DNA of 13,319 nt from CAZSMC01 sp964607755 (GCA_964607755.1 CAZSMC010000095.1:1-13319), one strand, 5' to 3'. Positions 1 to 5,608 are shown, counted from the stretch's first letter. Notes: generated by a model from the letters alone, not told the origin. Translations and numbers: made by a program.

Positions 1-272
1 TCGCTACTTGTATAGCTTGATTCAATTTTACTCTTTTGGTCTGCAGCTTTTTAAGAAAATATTCATCACCATCAATCACACAAGGAACTAAATAAGCATA
101 TCCATCAACATCGAAACATGATTTTTTGATCTGGATATTTCTCTTTATTTGGATGATCAGTTTCGATTACTTTAGCTCCAGATTGTATTCTTTGAACTAT
201 TTCATCAAACGTAATTCCTCTATTAAGAGCAAGAATTTCGTTTTTCTCTGAATTCCATTTAAATGTTTTCAT
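1..272 (-). pseudogene. BrnT-like toxin, frameshifted and running off the left edge
   Basis: Start MKTFKWNSEKNEIL at 272, with motifs ITFDEIV and DHPNKEKYPDQKI, matches BrnT/DUF4258-type small toxins (ribonuclease-fold partners of BrnA-like antitoxins). The frame closes at 105-107 after IMFRC. One base out of register the family sequence continues as DVDGYAYLVPCVIDGDEYFL and stays open to base 1. A single extra base near 114-118 (the TTT of the F codon) therefore splits the gene; it may be a real mutation or a sequencing error. An upstream in-frame GTG/ATG (338/329) has a GGAGG before it, but that sequence lies in the attC of the preceding cassette, so the start at 272 is preferred. The BrnA-like partner would lie beyond the window. 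Confidence 0.6.
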
Positions 273-277
273 AATCA

Positions 278-306
278 AATATAAGACAAATAGGAGGCAT
301 TGCCAA
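278..306 (-). promoter_or_regulatory. Candidate promoter of the BrnT-like cassette
   Basis: On the minus strand TTGGCA (306-301), a 17-base spacer and TATATT (283-278). Transcription would start about at the toxin ATG (272), so the message may be leaderless; no Shine-Dalgarno sequence precedes that ATG. It lies inside the cassette, as expected for a self-expressed toxin cassette. Confidence 0.4.
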
Positions 307-320
307 CTTATTTTTTCACA

Positions 321-455
321 GTATAACATTTTACTCACCTCCGGCCGGGCCGGCGCAGATCATCAAAGCGGCCCGGCACGGAACAACGAACGAGGTAAAA
401 ATTGGTGAAAGAGCACGGCCCCCGGACGGTAGTCAGGTGGAGTATTTTGTTAGCC
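321..455 (-). other. attC recombination site of cassette 3 (long type)
   Basis: Minus strand: outer boxes GGCTAAC (455-449) and GTTATAC (327-321). The flanking arms TAACAAAATACTCCACC and GGTGAGTAAAATGTTA are nearly complementary with small bulges, and the centre holds further GC-rich palindromes (GCCGGGCC/GGCCCGGC, about 348-376). The outer boxes follow the RYYYAAC...GTTRRRY layout loosely. Length is 135 bp, the same as the site at 2508-2642, and both share a C/G-rich block (CCG-CGGGGGC-CGTGC type) at the same offset, so the two look related. VCR-type attC sites have similar length. Confidence 0.6.
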
Positions 456-490
456 CTTTTACACCCCTCGTTCTTGGAATTCCGTACTTT

Positions 491-787
491 TTATTCGGAT
501 TCCTTTAATAATCTCTCTTTCACCTCCGGCATTTCTCGCATTAATTCCATTAAGATTTCAACAGGTTTGGGCATTGGCGATCGACCAATTTCCCAATCTT
601 GCAATGTTCTGAGCTTGACTCCGATAGCTTCGGCTAATAATTTTTGTGTGAGGCCCAATTCTTCTTTTCTGATCTTTTGTAATCGTTTTGCACGCATTTT
701 TTGCAATTCTTCTTCGCTCATATATACAATATCGCGCGCTCCGTCTTCGGACATGGTCGTAACTCTATATTTATTCGAATGAGCCAT
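491..787 (-). CDS. Solitary Xre/HigA-type HTH antitoxin-like protein (cassette 3)
   Basis: 98 residues. The N-terminal third is charged (MAHSNKYRVTTMSEDGARD, then SEEELQKMRAKR). Residues about 43-80 form a helix-turn-helix of the Cro/C1 type (LGLTQKLLAEAIGVKLRTLQ, then DWEIGRSPMPKP), as in antitoxins that partner RelE/HigB toxins. The ribosome site AAGGAG lies 8 bases before the ATG at 787, so the start is firm. No RelE-like toxin lies upstream or downstream: the gene stands alone between two attC-like sites. It could be an orphan antitoxin protecting against related toxins, or a plain repressor. An inverted repeat upstream (818-859) could be its operator. Confidence 0.8.
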   Translation of the reverse strand: MAHSNKYRVTTMSEDGARDIVYMSEEELQKMRAKRLQKIRKEELGLTQKLLAEAIGVKLRTLQDWEIGRSPMPKPVEILMELMREMPEVKERLLKESE

Positions 788-817
788 GGATCGTCTCCTT
801 TATAAATGCTTTTCTGA

Positions 818-859
818 ACATTTTGTAACTGCTTTACAGAGCACCTTCCACAAAAATGT
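818..859 (-). promoter_or_regulatory. Inverted repeat upstream of the solitary antitoxin
   Basis: Arms ACATTTTGT (818-826) and ACAAAAATGT (850-859) are complementary apart from one extra base, with a 23-base spacer, ending 31 bases before the ATG at 787. Antitoxins of this family usually bind palindromes near their own promoter. A -10-like TATAAA lies nearby (801-806 read on the minus strand) but no convincing -35 was found. Confidence 0.3.
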
Positions 860-916
860 AAATTCCAATAAGAAACAATTAAAATCGGGGGACTAGCCGC
901 GAGTCATTAGGGCCAA

Positions 917-984
917 GTCCAACCCCGCGTTCGCACGTCGACCTTTACTGCGTTCAGGTCGAGTGCAACGCTTATTCGTTATGT
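917..984 (-). other. attC recombination site of the HigBA cassette (short type)
   Basis: Minus strand: ACATAAC (984-978), an arm GCGTTGCACTCGACC, a loop TGAACGCAGTAAA, a second arm GGTCGACGTGCGAACGC, and GTTGGAC (923-917), a perfect GTTRRRY box. The arms pair over their whole length except for extra bases on one side, the extrahelical-base signature of attC hairpins. The stop codon of the upstream antitoxin (981-979) lies inside the first box. The cassette it closes begins with TTATGT (from 2513), the exact complement of this site's ACATAAC box, as expected for a circularisable cassette. Confidence 0.75.
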
Positions 985-2103
985 GGTGACGTTGGAAGAA
1001 TTATCTGGATATTTCGCACCCCATTCATACCTTGATCGTAGTTTATTATGCCAAGAGTTCTTTATATGGCCATCATGCTGTAATCTTCCAACCACAATTC
1101 CAGGATCGATTTCCAGACTGCGAGAGAATCGTTCGATATCATCTGAATAGAAGGAACCTGCGTTGACAAAATCCAAATAAGCATTTAGTGAAATCAAAGT
1201 GTTAGCAGCAAAAATATCCGCTTCTTTTTCGTACTTTAGGAAATCGCTTTTATGATTATCTTCCTCTAAAAAAACTTTGTCTTTGTCATGTAGTAGCAAA
1301 TGCCCGATTTCATGAAAGAAGCTAAACCAAAAAATATCAGCCCAGCTACCGCGAATAGTCAGCATTAATACAGCTTTATTAAAACCCATTCTAAATGTCG
1401 CCCCGTGAAGATAAGTTTTGGGTAAATGCGGGAGAAGTACAAGGACTACCCCTGCATTTAATAGCAATTTTCGAAGTTTTGGCAAAAAAGTGTCAGGTGT
1501 CATCAAAGTCATCTTTCGAATCGTGGGTAGCGCATCGGATAGAGCATCTTTATTGAATGGTGCAGTAATTGTTTTTTGACCTTCGAGTTCACCAATTCTT
1601 AACCACGTTGCAGTGGCTTCAGGAGATCGTTTACCTTTGCCCTGACGGAAGATAGTCTGATAACGCTTTAAAGAAGCAATATTGTACAGTGAGGTCACAC
1701 CGAAAAAGCGATGTAGCTCCTGAACTTTTTCTATTGGCTTTGTTTTTTTAAGCACCTTGCCTAGTTTGACTAATTCTGAATAGCAAAATTTTGTAATTAA
1801 ATTAGATTCTGCTTTTAATCGTTGCAGTTCAGCCGCCTCTTGATTTCGGGCAAGAGTTAGACGATATTCTGACTCCAAGCCAACCCAGATATGAGCAGGG
1901 ACTCCTATAACTTTTTCTAGTTGCAGTGCGGTATAAGGAGTAATAGCTTTTTCTCCATTAAAAATTGCACTCAGTTTGGGAGCTGGACGATTCATCCGTC
2001 GAGCAAGTTCATTTTTAGTCATTCCTAACTTTGACAGGACTTCACCGAGATACTCGCCCGGTGGAATTGCCAAGTCAGAATGGTAGTTCTCTCTAGTCAT
2101 CAT
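979..2103 (-). CDS. HigA-type antitoxin fused to an ImmA/IrrE-like metallopeptidase domain
   Basis: 374 residues. Residues about 12-85 form the HigA-type helix-turn-helix (PPGEYLGEVLSKLGMTKNEL, then MNRPAPKLSAIFNGEKAIT and the typical VGVPAHIW-like segment IGVPAHIWVGLE). A linker follows, then an ImmA/IrrE-like domain with the zinc motif HEIGH at 264-268 and a second acidic motif KYEKEAD at 290-296. Such long antitoxins are known partners of HigB toxins; the peptidase part may cleave the toxin or its own DNA-binding part, but that is inference. It starts at ATG 2103, overlapping the toxin's end by 11 bases, so the two are probably translationally coupled. Its stop codon lies inside the attC box at 978-984, leaving no spare sequence in the cassette. 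Confidence 0.85.
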   Translation of the reverse strand: MMTRENYHSDLAIPPGEYLGEVLSKLGMTKNELARRMNRPAPKLSAIFNGEKAITPYTALQLEKVIGVPAHIWVGLESEYRLTLARNQEAAELQRLKAESNLITKFCYSELVKLGKVLKKTKPIEKVQELHRFFGVTSLYNIASLKRYQTIFRQGKGKRSPEATATWLRIGELEGQKTITAPFNKDALSDALPTIRKMTLMTPDTFLPKLRKLLLNAGVVLVLLPHLPKTYLHGATFRMGFNKAVLMLTIRGSWADIFWFSFFHEIGHLLLHDKDKVFLEEDNHKSDFLKYEKEADIFAANTLISLNAYLDFVNAGSFYSDDIERFSRSLEIDPGIVVGRLQHDGHIKNSWHNKLRSRYEWGAKYPDNSSNVTT

Positions 2104-2395
2104 AATGTTTACTCACCTCCTCAATGTAGGCGATTTCCAAAAAATCACCTTTCAATGTAAATACTAAACGATAAAATCCTGTTAGCTTTATCGCCCATTG
2201 GCCTTTCCTATCACCTTTTAATGAATGACAGTATAGACCAGGTAAAGAACGTAGTTCATTTATATCTCTTGCGTTCTTTATGATATTAATTCGTTGAATA
2301 TATTTTCGAGCGACATCTTTCCCATAGCTACGTTCTGCGTCATTTGAATTTTCATACTGCTTCTGAAGCTTTTTCGTCCTAAATTGAACTTCCAC
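2093..2395 (-). CDS. HigB/RelE-family toxin
   Basis: 100 residues: FRTKKLQKQYENSNDAER, then VARKYIQRINIIKNARDINE, LPGLYCHSLKGDRKGQWAI and FYRLVFTLKGDFLEIAYIEE. This matches the RelE/HigB (plasmid-maintenance killer) ribosome-dependent mRNA interferase fold, including the G-DRKGQWAI and YRLVF strands. The start is a GTG at 2395 preceded by GAGAG; the nearby ATG (around 2414) is out of frame. Toxin-first order followed by the antitoxin is the HigBA arrangement. The product would cut mRNA on the ribosome unless bound by the antitoxin at 979-2103. Confidence 0.85.
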   Translation of the reverse strand: MEVQFRTKKLQKQYENSNDAERSYGKDVARKYIQRINIIKNARDINELRSLPGLYCHSLKGDRKGQWAIKLTGFYRLVFTLKGDFLEIAYIEEVSKHYDD

Positions 2396-2424
2396 GCAAG
2401 TCTCTCAGATTCATATTAATCATC

Positions 2425-2441
2425 TTTACCCATGAGGTAAA
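2425..2441 (-). promoter_or_regulatory. Operator 1 of the HigBA operon
   Basis: Palindrome TTTACC-CATGA-GGTAAA, next to the -10 element and about 30 bases before the toxin start. The same half-sites recur at 2477-2493, with centres 52 bases apart (close to five helical turns), fitting two antitoxin dimers on one DNA face that flank the promoter. Confidence 0.65.
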
Positions 2442-2468
2442 GATAATAACATAACATATAGATGTCAA
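2441..2468 (-). promoter_or_regulatory. Promoter of the HigBA operon
   Basis: Minus strand TTGACA (2468-2463), a 16-base spacer and TTATCT (2446-2441), placed between the two palindromic operators. It lies within the cassette, so the operon is expressed independently of an integron promoter. Confidence 0.6.
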
Positions 2469-2476
2469 GGATAAAA

Positions 2477-2493
2477 TTTACCTTTGAGGTAAA
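2477..2493 (-). promoter_or_regulatory. Operator 2 of the HigBA operon
   Basis: Palindrome TTTACC-TTTGA-GGTAAA, just upstream of the -35 element and 15 bases from the cassette boundary at 2508-2514. It is the second copy of the 2425-2441 motif. Confidence 0.65.
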
Positions 2494-2507
2494 TGTTTTC
2501 CCCTTCC

Positions 2508-2642
2508 ACATAACGCTACGGCTCTCTTGCGGCGGGGATTTCGAGCACAGAACTTCGATGCACAACAAAAGTTCAGACAAGCTCCAAACTTTGAATTTGC
2601 ACGGCGCCCCCGCCGGTCGGGTAGGTATCTAACGAGTTATCC
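2508..2642 (-). other. attC recombination site of cassette 1 (long type)
   Basis: Minus strand: GGATAAC (2642-2636) to GTTATGT (2514-2508), 135 bp. Nested arms inside it pair: GGCGGGG with CCCCGCC (2521-2527 and 2608-2614), then GTGCAAATTCAAAGTT-type with AACTTTTGTTGTGC. Pairing next to the outer boxes is weaker than at the other two sites. Same length and a shared C/G-rich block with the site at 321-455. The GTTATGT end gives the first bases of the HigBA cassette. Confidence 0.55.
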
Positions 2643-2649
2643 GCCTTTG

Positions 2650-3118
2650 GCGAACACTTTTTCAAATACCCCCCGCCGAACCCAGCATCCTGCTTTCACA
2701 GGACTGAGTCTTCCGGCAAGACGTGAGCAAGTCGTTGGGTGCTCCTATCACACTCTTACTTTTCACTGAAGAATGTCCTGAACAGCTTCCATTCACAGGA
2801 GCACTCGACTGATCTTCTCATACTTTTCGGGATGACACCTGACTGATTCATCCCTGCTATTCAGGCAGGAGGTAATCAACGGTGCCCTTCTGCCTGGTAA
2901 GCCGCAATCGTGCCAACTACAGTCGGGTAGGCTTTCCCCCTGAGTGAGCTGAACACTCCCGGGTGTTAGAGTACAAGCAGTATAGCTTTCATCCGCCAGT
3001 TGGCGGATATTGCGGAATCACCAGGTATATAGCCTGCTTCACCACTATTCCGCTTTTCCCACCGGCTGTGTGTCCCCTTTATGGGGTGAGATGTAACAAC
3101 TTATCTCACCCCATGCAC
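2650..3118 (-). ncRNA. Densely structured RNA, probable group II intron fragment without its reverse transcriptase
   Basis: No sustained gene. Perfect stems follow one another: 3082-3092/3103-3113 (11 bp), 3012-3018/3047-3053, 2991-2997/3002-3008, 2952-2956/2963-2967, 2862-2868/2890-2896, 2829-2835/2848-2854, 2739-2746/2797-2804, and 2688-2692/2699-2703 extended by 2681-2685/2704-2708. Read on the minus strand the last has a GAAA-type loop. Segments such as GGCGGATGAAAGCTATACTG, GGGGGAAAGCC and GTGAATGGAA resemble, from memory, domain I and following parts of bacterial group II introns. No domain V and no reverse-transcriptase ORF were found, and the segment stops at the attC-like site at 2642, so it would be a 5' fragment. 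Alternative: an unrelated large non-coding RNA carried as a cassette. Confidence 0.45.
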
Positions 3119-3207
3119 CTTTCGGATTCAGGTTAGTGGGATGACCTACAGGGCTGACAAACATCGTCTGTGGTAGCTGACCCTGCATACTTTCAAAGTA
3201 CAATTTC

Positions 3208-3324
3208 TTATTGCCGTATCTGATATTTCCCGGGAAACCGGATGTGGTAATTTTCCATCATCTGATGAATCTCTGGATATCTCTCTAGTGTTTGCGAAAT
3301 ATCATTTAAAGGGAAAATAGCCAT
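3208..3324 (-). CDS. Small hypothetical ORF at the head of cassette 1 (38 aa)
   Basis: Reads MAIFPLNDISQTLERYPEIH then QMMENYHIRFPGKYQIRQ and stops at 3208. It begins 31 bases after the cassette's leading GTTATGT, the usual place for a cassette gene. No strong ribosome site precedes it. The LERYPEIHQMMENYHI pattern is loosely like small DUF1858-type helical domains, but this is not a secure match. An overlapping frame (NIRYGNKKLYFESMQGQLPQ onward) stays open to a stop at 3045-3047, so the ORF may be the front half of a gene broken by a frameshift or by insertion of the structured RNA. Confidence 0.4.
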   Translation of the reverse strand: MAIFPLNDISQTLERYPEIHQMMENYHIRFPGKYQIRQ

Positions 3325-3348
3325 TTGGTTATTTAATTTTCAATTTAC

Positions 3349-3375
3349 ACATAACGTTATAGTTTATCAGAATAC
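3349..3375 (-). other. Probable attI core site
   Basis: Minus-strand box GTTATGT (3355-3349) is identical to the box that starts the HigBA cassette, and forms a perfect 10-bp palindrome ATAACGTTAT (3351-3360) with the sequence before it. It is the first such box downstream of the integrase, and no attC-like hairpin surrounds it, so attI is the best reading. Secondary integrase sites cannot be identified by eye. Confidence 0.45.
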
Positions 3376-3391
3376 TAAATCATATAATTTT

Positions 3392-3471
3392 TTTCTATTA
3401 TCAGAAAAAAATTTCTAATATTGGAAAACAGTTTCTATTATTAGAAAAATCAGCTTTTCTATTATTAGAAA
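3392..3471 (-). repeat. Four tandem 16-bp palindromes, TTTCTAWTATTAGAAA type
   Basis: Copies at 3392-3407, 3412-3427, 3432-3447 and 3456-3471, with start spacings of 20, 20 and 24 bases (about two helical turns). Copies 3 and 4 are identical (TTTCTATTATTAGAAA); copies 1 and 2 differ by two and three bases. They lie between the integrase operon and the probable attI and are read as the C-terminal residues of the ORF at 3401-3811. Candidate roles: protein-binding array, part of attI, or remnant of a repeat element. Confidence 0.75.
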
Positions 3472-3811
3472 AATTGACAACTCTGGATTGAAGCCCCGGT
3501 GCTTTGACCGCTTCCCAGCGCACATGCCATACTTTTTCTTGCCGGTTCCAGGTGCCTCCAACTGCCCTGACTTTTTTGCCCAGTTCTCGTTCTCCGTATT
3601 CTATCCTGACAGCCTTCAATTTATTCTCCTGAATGTGTTTGTGATTTTTGTGCCTTTCCTGTTCTTCAACAGCCAGTTCAACGGACATCATTTTACGGTG
3701 GGTATAGGGATCGTATTTGTAGCGAATACAGACCAGATCGTCGCCGTATTTCTTCATCCACTTTTTTGCGCCCGGTTGTCCGGGGACTATTTTTCGTTTT
3801 GTGTACATCAT
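3401..3811 (-). CDS. Hypothetical protein encoded directly after the integron integrase
   Basis: 136 residues, basic, not recognised as a characterised protein. The N-terminus KRKIVPGQPGAKKWMKKYGD, then LVCIRYKYDPYTHRKMMSVE, looks like a compact conserved unit. A second part (KAVRIEYGERELGKKVRAVG, then GTWNRQEKVWHVRWEAV) has the alternating pattern of a small beta domain. It begins 7 bases after the integrase stop, so the two form an operon. After KAPGLQSRVV the sequence is read from the AT-rich palindromes (NFSNNRKADFSNNRN, then CFPILEIFF), so the original C-terminus was probably lost or replaced. Confidence 0.65.
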   Translation of the reverse strand: MMYTKRKIVPGQPGAKKWMKKYGDDLVCIRYKYDPYTHRKMMSVELAVEEQERHKNHKHIQENKLKAVRIEYGERELGKKVRAVGGTWNRQEKVWHVRWEAVKAPGLQSRVVNFSNNRKADFSNNRNCFPILEIFF

Positions 3812-3818
3812 AAATTCG

Positions 3819-4325
3819 TCATATTTCGTCTGCCGGACTTTTTACTCCCAAACCACCTTTATTAATCACATGCGTGTAAATCATGGTAGTTTCCAGTTTT
3901 CTATGTCCCATCAGTTCCTGATTAGTTCTAATATCGTATCCGTTTTCCAGGAGTCGTGTTGCAAAGGAATGGCGGAAGGTGTGACAGCCGGCATTTTTAT
4001 GGATACCAGCATTTTTAATCGCTTTTTTAACTGTTTTTTGCAGGACAGTTTCATGAATATGTTTATATCGAGAAATAATAGCATAGAAGGCCTGATTCTG
4101 AGTGGACGCCAACACATTTTCCCTGACTGCCCAATGCGTCAAAAACTGAGCGGTCTCCGGTTCCCCCATATCACGTGGATGCTTGAAATGATGAAATCTG
4201 ACATGGTTGACAATCAAAATGATGTACGTCCGTTTTGTGCGCAGACTGTAGTGCCGCGCCCGTAGCACGCCCCGCGCCTGATCCAGGAGTCTGGTTTTGC
4301 GAGTGATGTGTGAAGGATACCCCAT
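3819..4325 (-). pseudogene. intI: Integron integrase with its central part deleted (delta-intI)
   Basis: 168 residues against about 320-340 for IntI. The N-terminal core-binding part matches IntI well (LLDQARGVLRARHYSLRTKR, then RFHHFKHPRDMGEPETAQFL and ENVLASTQNQAF). At residue about 82-86 (near base 4075) it jumps to the C-terminal part (HIHETVLQKTVKKAIKNAGI, HTFRHSFATRLL, DIRTNQELMGH, TTMIYTHVINKGG, GVKSPAD). Box II Arg118, His141 and the nucleophile Tyr150 remain, but the first catalytic Arg (box I) and the IntI-specific insertion are missing, so it cannot recombine. The deletion keeps the frame. A shortened protein that still binds DNA is possible but unproven. Confidence 0.85.
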
Positions 4326-4690
4326 TTACCCATCTAAAGATGACATTTGGTCTTTTTATTTGATAATAGTTACAAATTTATTTTAATAAATGCAAGATTT
4401 TTTCGGAATAAACAGGTAAAAGCTCAGTCCTGAAAAGTTTTAATATTTGGGCACTAAAGTGCCTGTTAAAGAATCTCAATAATAAAAGTCGGGGCTATGA
4501 TATCGCCCCGAGCTTTCGGGGTTTAACGATTCATCAACATAACGGGCTTTTCCCCTTTTGTAATGCTGCAAAGATTTTCTCCCATCAGTGAGCTTTTTAT
4601 ATGAAATAGCAGACAATGCTTGCTTATTGAGTTAAAATTTATTAGTATAAGATCACAAATTAAAGATCCATATATTTAAGGAGGATAGAG
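4326..4690. other. Non-coding stretch between the integron and the Hyi-like gene
   Basis: No gene seen. It is AT-rich with three hairpins: GGCACT/AGTGCC (4450-4463), CGGGGC/GCCCCG (4490-4495/4505-4510) and CCCCGA/TCGGGG (4506-4511/4516-4521). The last two share CCCCG and exclude each other. Read on the minus strand the 4490-4510 stem is followed by CGACTTTTATT, terminator-like. ACATAACG at 4537-4544 repeats the integron box and could mark an old integron edge. No promoter for the integrase is convincing. Confidence 0.4.
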
Positions 4691-5605
4691 ATGAACAGAC
4701 GTAACTTTTTGCATGCTGGTATGGTCACCGCTGGCACAGCCGCTTTGGGACTGTACAAGCCTGCCAAAGCCGAGCCAAAACCAGGTCAATTCAAATTGAA
4801 ATATGCGCCGCATTTCGGAACATTTAAAGAGCATGCAGGCAAAGATCCGATCGACCATATTAAATTCATTCACGATCAAGGTTTTCGTGCCATTTTTGAT
4901 AACGGACTGATGGGCAAACCGATATCGTTGCAGGAAAAAATTGCCAGTGAACTGGCAAAACGCAACATGGACCTCGGCCCGTTTGTGCTGTACGCCGATT
5001 TTAAAGTGAAATCATTTGTCACTCGTGACAAAGAGATTCGTGAAATGCTGATCAAAAAAATGAAACAGGGAGTAGAAACAGCAAAACGAGTGAATGCAAA
5101 GTGGGCACTGGTGGTGCCAGGACGATTTGATGAGGGACTGGAGTGGGATTACCAAACGACGAACGTTATTGAGAATCTCAAATATTGCGTTGATGTGTTG
5201 GAACCGGCCGGACTGGTGATGGTGCTGGAGCCGTTGAATGCCTGGACAAATCACCCCGGACTTTTTTTGACCAAAATTCCACAAGCTTATATGATTTGCC
5301 GGGCTGTGGACAGTCCGAGCTGCAAAATCGTGAATGATCTCTATCATCAGCAAATTCAGGAAGGCAACCTCATTCCTAATATCGGCATGGCGTGGGATGA
5401 AATCGCGTCTTTTCACCTGGGTGATAATCCGGGACGCAATGAACCTTACACCGGCGAAATCAATTATAAAAATATTTTTAAACACCTTTACAAAAAAGGT
5501 TACGACGGCGTGCTGTGCATGGAACATGGCCAATCTGTTAAAGGCAAAGAAGGCGAAAAGGCAGTGATCGACGCTTATCGCAAGGCAGATGATTTTTCTG
5601 TCTAA
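4691..5605 (+). CDS. Tat-exported hydroxypyruvate isomerase-like TIM-barrel protein
   Basis: 304 residues. The N-terminus has a Tat motif (NRRNFL at 2-7) and a hydrophobic stretch ending near PAKAEP (residues 24-29), so it is probably folded in the cytoplasm and exported. The rest is the xylose-isomerase-like barrel (AP endonuclease 2 family) closest to Hyi: VLEPLN with Glu180, VNDLYHQQ with Asp216, the FHLGDNPGRNEPYTGEINY segment at 241-259, and MEHG with Glu278 at the place of the second catalytic Glu (usually followed by Tyr, here His). The ribosome site AAGGAGG before ATG 4691 is strong. Known Hyi converts hydroxypyruvate and tartronate semialdehyde in the cytoplasm, so the exported version probably acts on another sugar or sugar acid. 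Confidence 0.85.
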   Translation: MNRRNFLHAGMVTAGTAALGLYKPAKAEPKPGQFKLKYAPHFGTFKEHAGKDPIDHIKFIHDQGFRAIFDNGLMGKPISLQEKIASELAKRNMDLGPFVLYADFKVKSFVTRDKEIREMLIKKMKQGVETAKRVNAKWALVVPGRFDEGLEWDYQTTNVIENLKYCVDVLEPAGLVMVLEPLNAWTNHPGLFLTKIPQAYMICRAVDSPSCKIVNDLYHQQIQEGNLIPNIGMAWDEIASFHLGDNPGRNEPYTGEINYKNIFKHLYKKGYDGVLCMEHGQSVKGKEGEKAVIDAYRKADDFSV

Positions 5606-5608
5606 AAT

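Larger units (their letters stand above)
1..4325 (-). mobile_element. Degenerate 'reverse' chromosomal integron with at least four cassettes
   Basis: Seen: an integron-type tyrosine recombinase remnant at 4325-3819, then a small ORF, then a series of minus-strand genes (mostly toxin-antitoxin type) separated by long imperfect palindromes bounded by AAC/GTT core boxes. Octamer ACATAACG (or its complement) lies at 2508, 3349, 4537 and 977-984, far more often than chance. Known: integrons usually have intI divergent from the cassettes. In the reverse type described in Treponema denticola, attI lies on the 3' side of intI and intI reads in the same direction as the cassettes, which is the layout here. 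Toxin-antitoxin cassettes with their own promoters are typical of sedentary chromosomal integrons. Inferred: cassettes are about 3354-2514, 2513-923, 922-450 and 326 to beyond the left edge. The right limit is uncertain. Confidence 0.75.

Noticed and set aside
402..782. Plus-strand ORF of 126 codons
   Set aside because: Antisense to the HTH protein at 491-787, which has a clear domain and ribosome site; the plus reading looks like no protein family.
2527..2769. Plus-strand ORF of 80 codons
   Set aside because: It covers the attC-like site and the structured RNA; composition follows base-paired GC-rich DNA and there is no ribosome site.
3801..4265. Plus-strand ORF of 154 codons
   Set aside because: Antisense shadow of the integrase remnant, whose minus-strand reading carries the family motifs.
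1..4325. CRISPR array as an explanation for the repeats
   Set aside because: Repeats are palindromic with 4-8 base spacers or are single attC sites; no regular repeat-spacer pattern and no cas genes.
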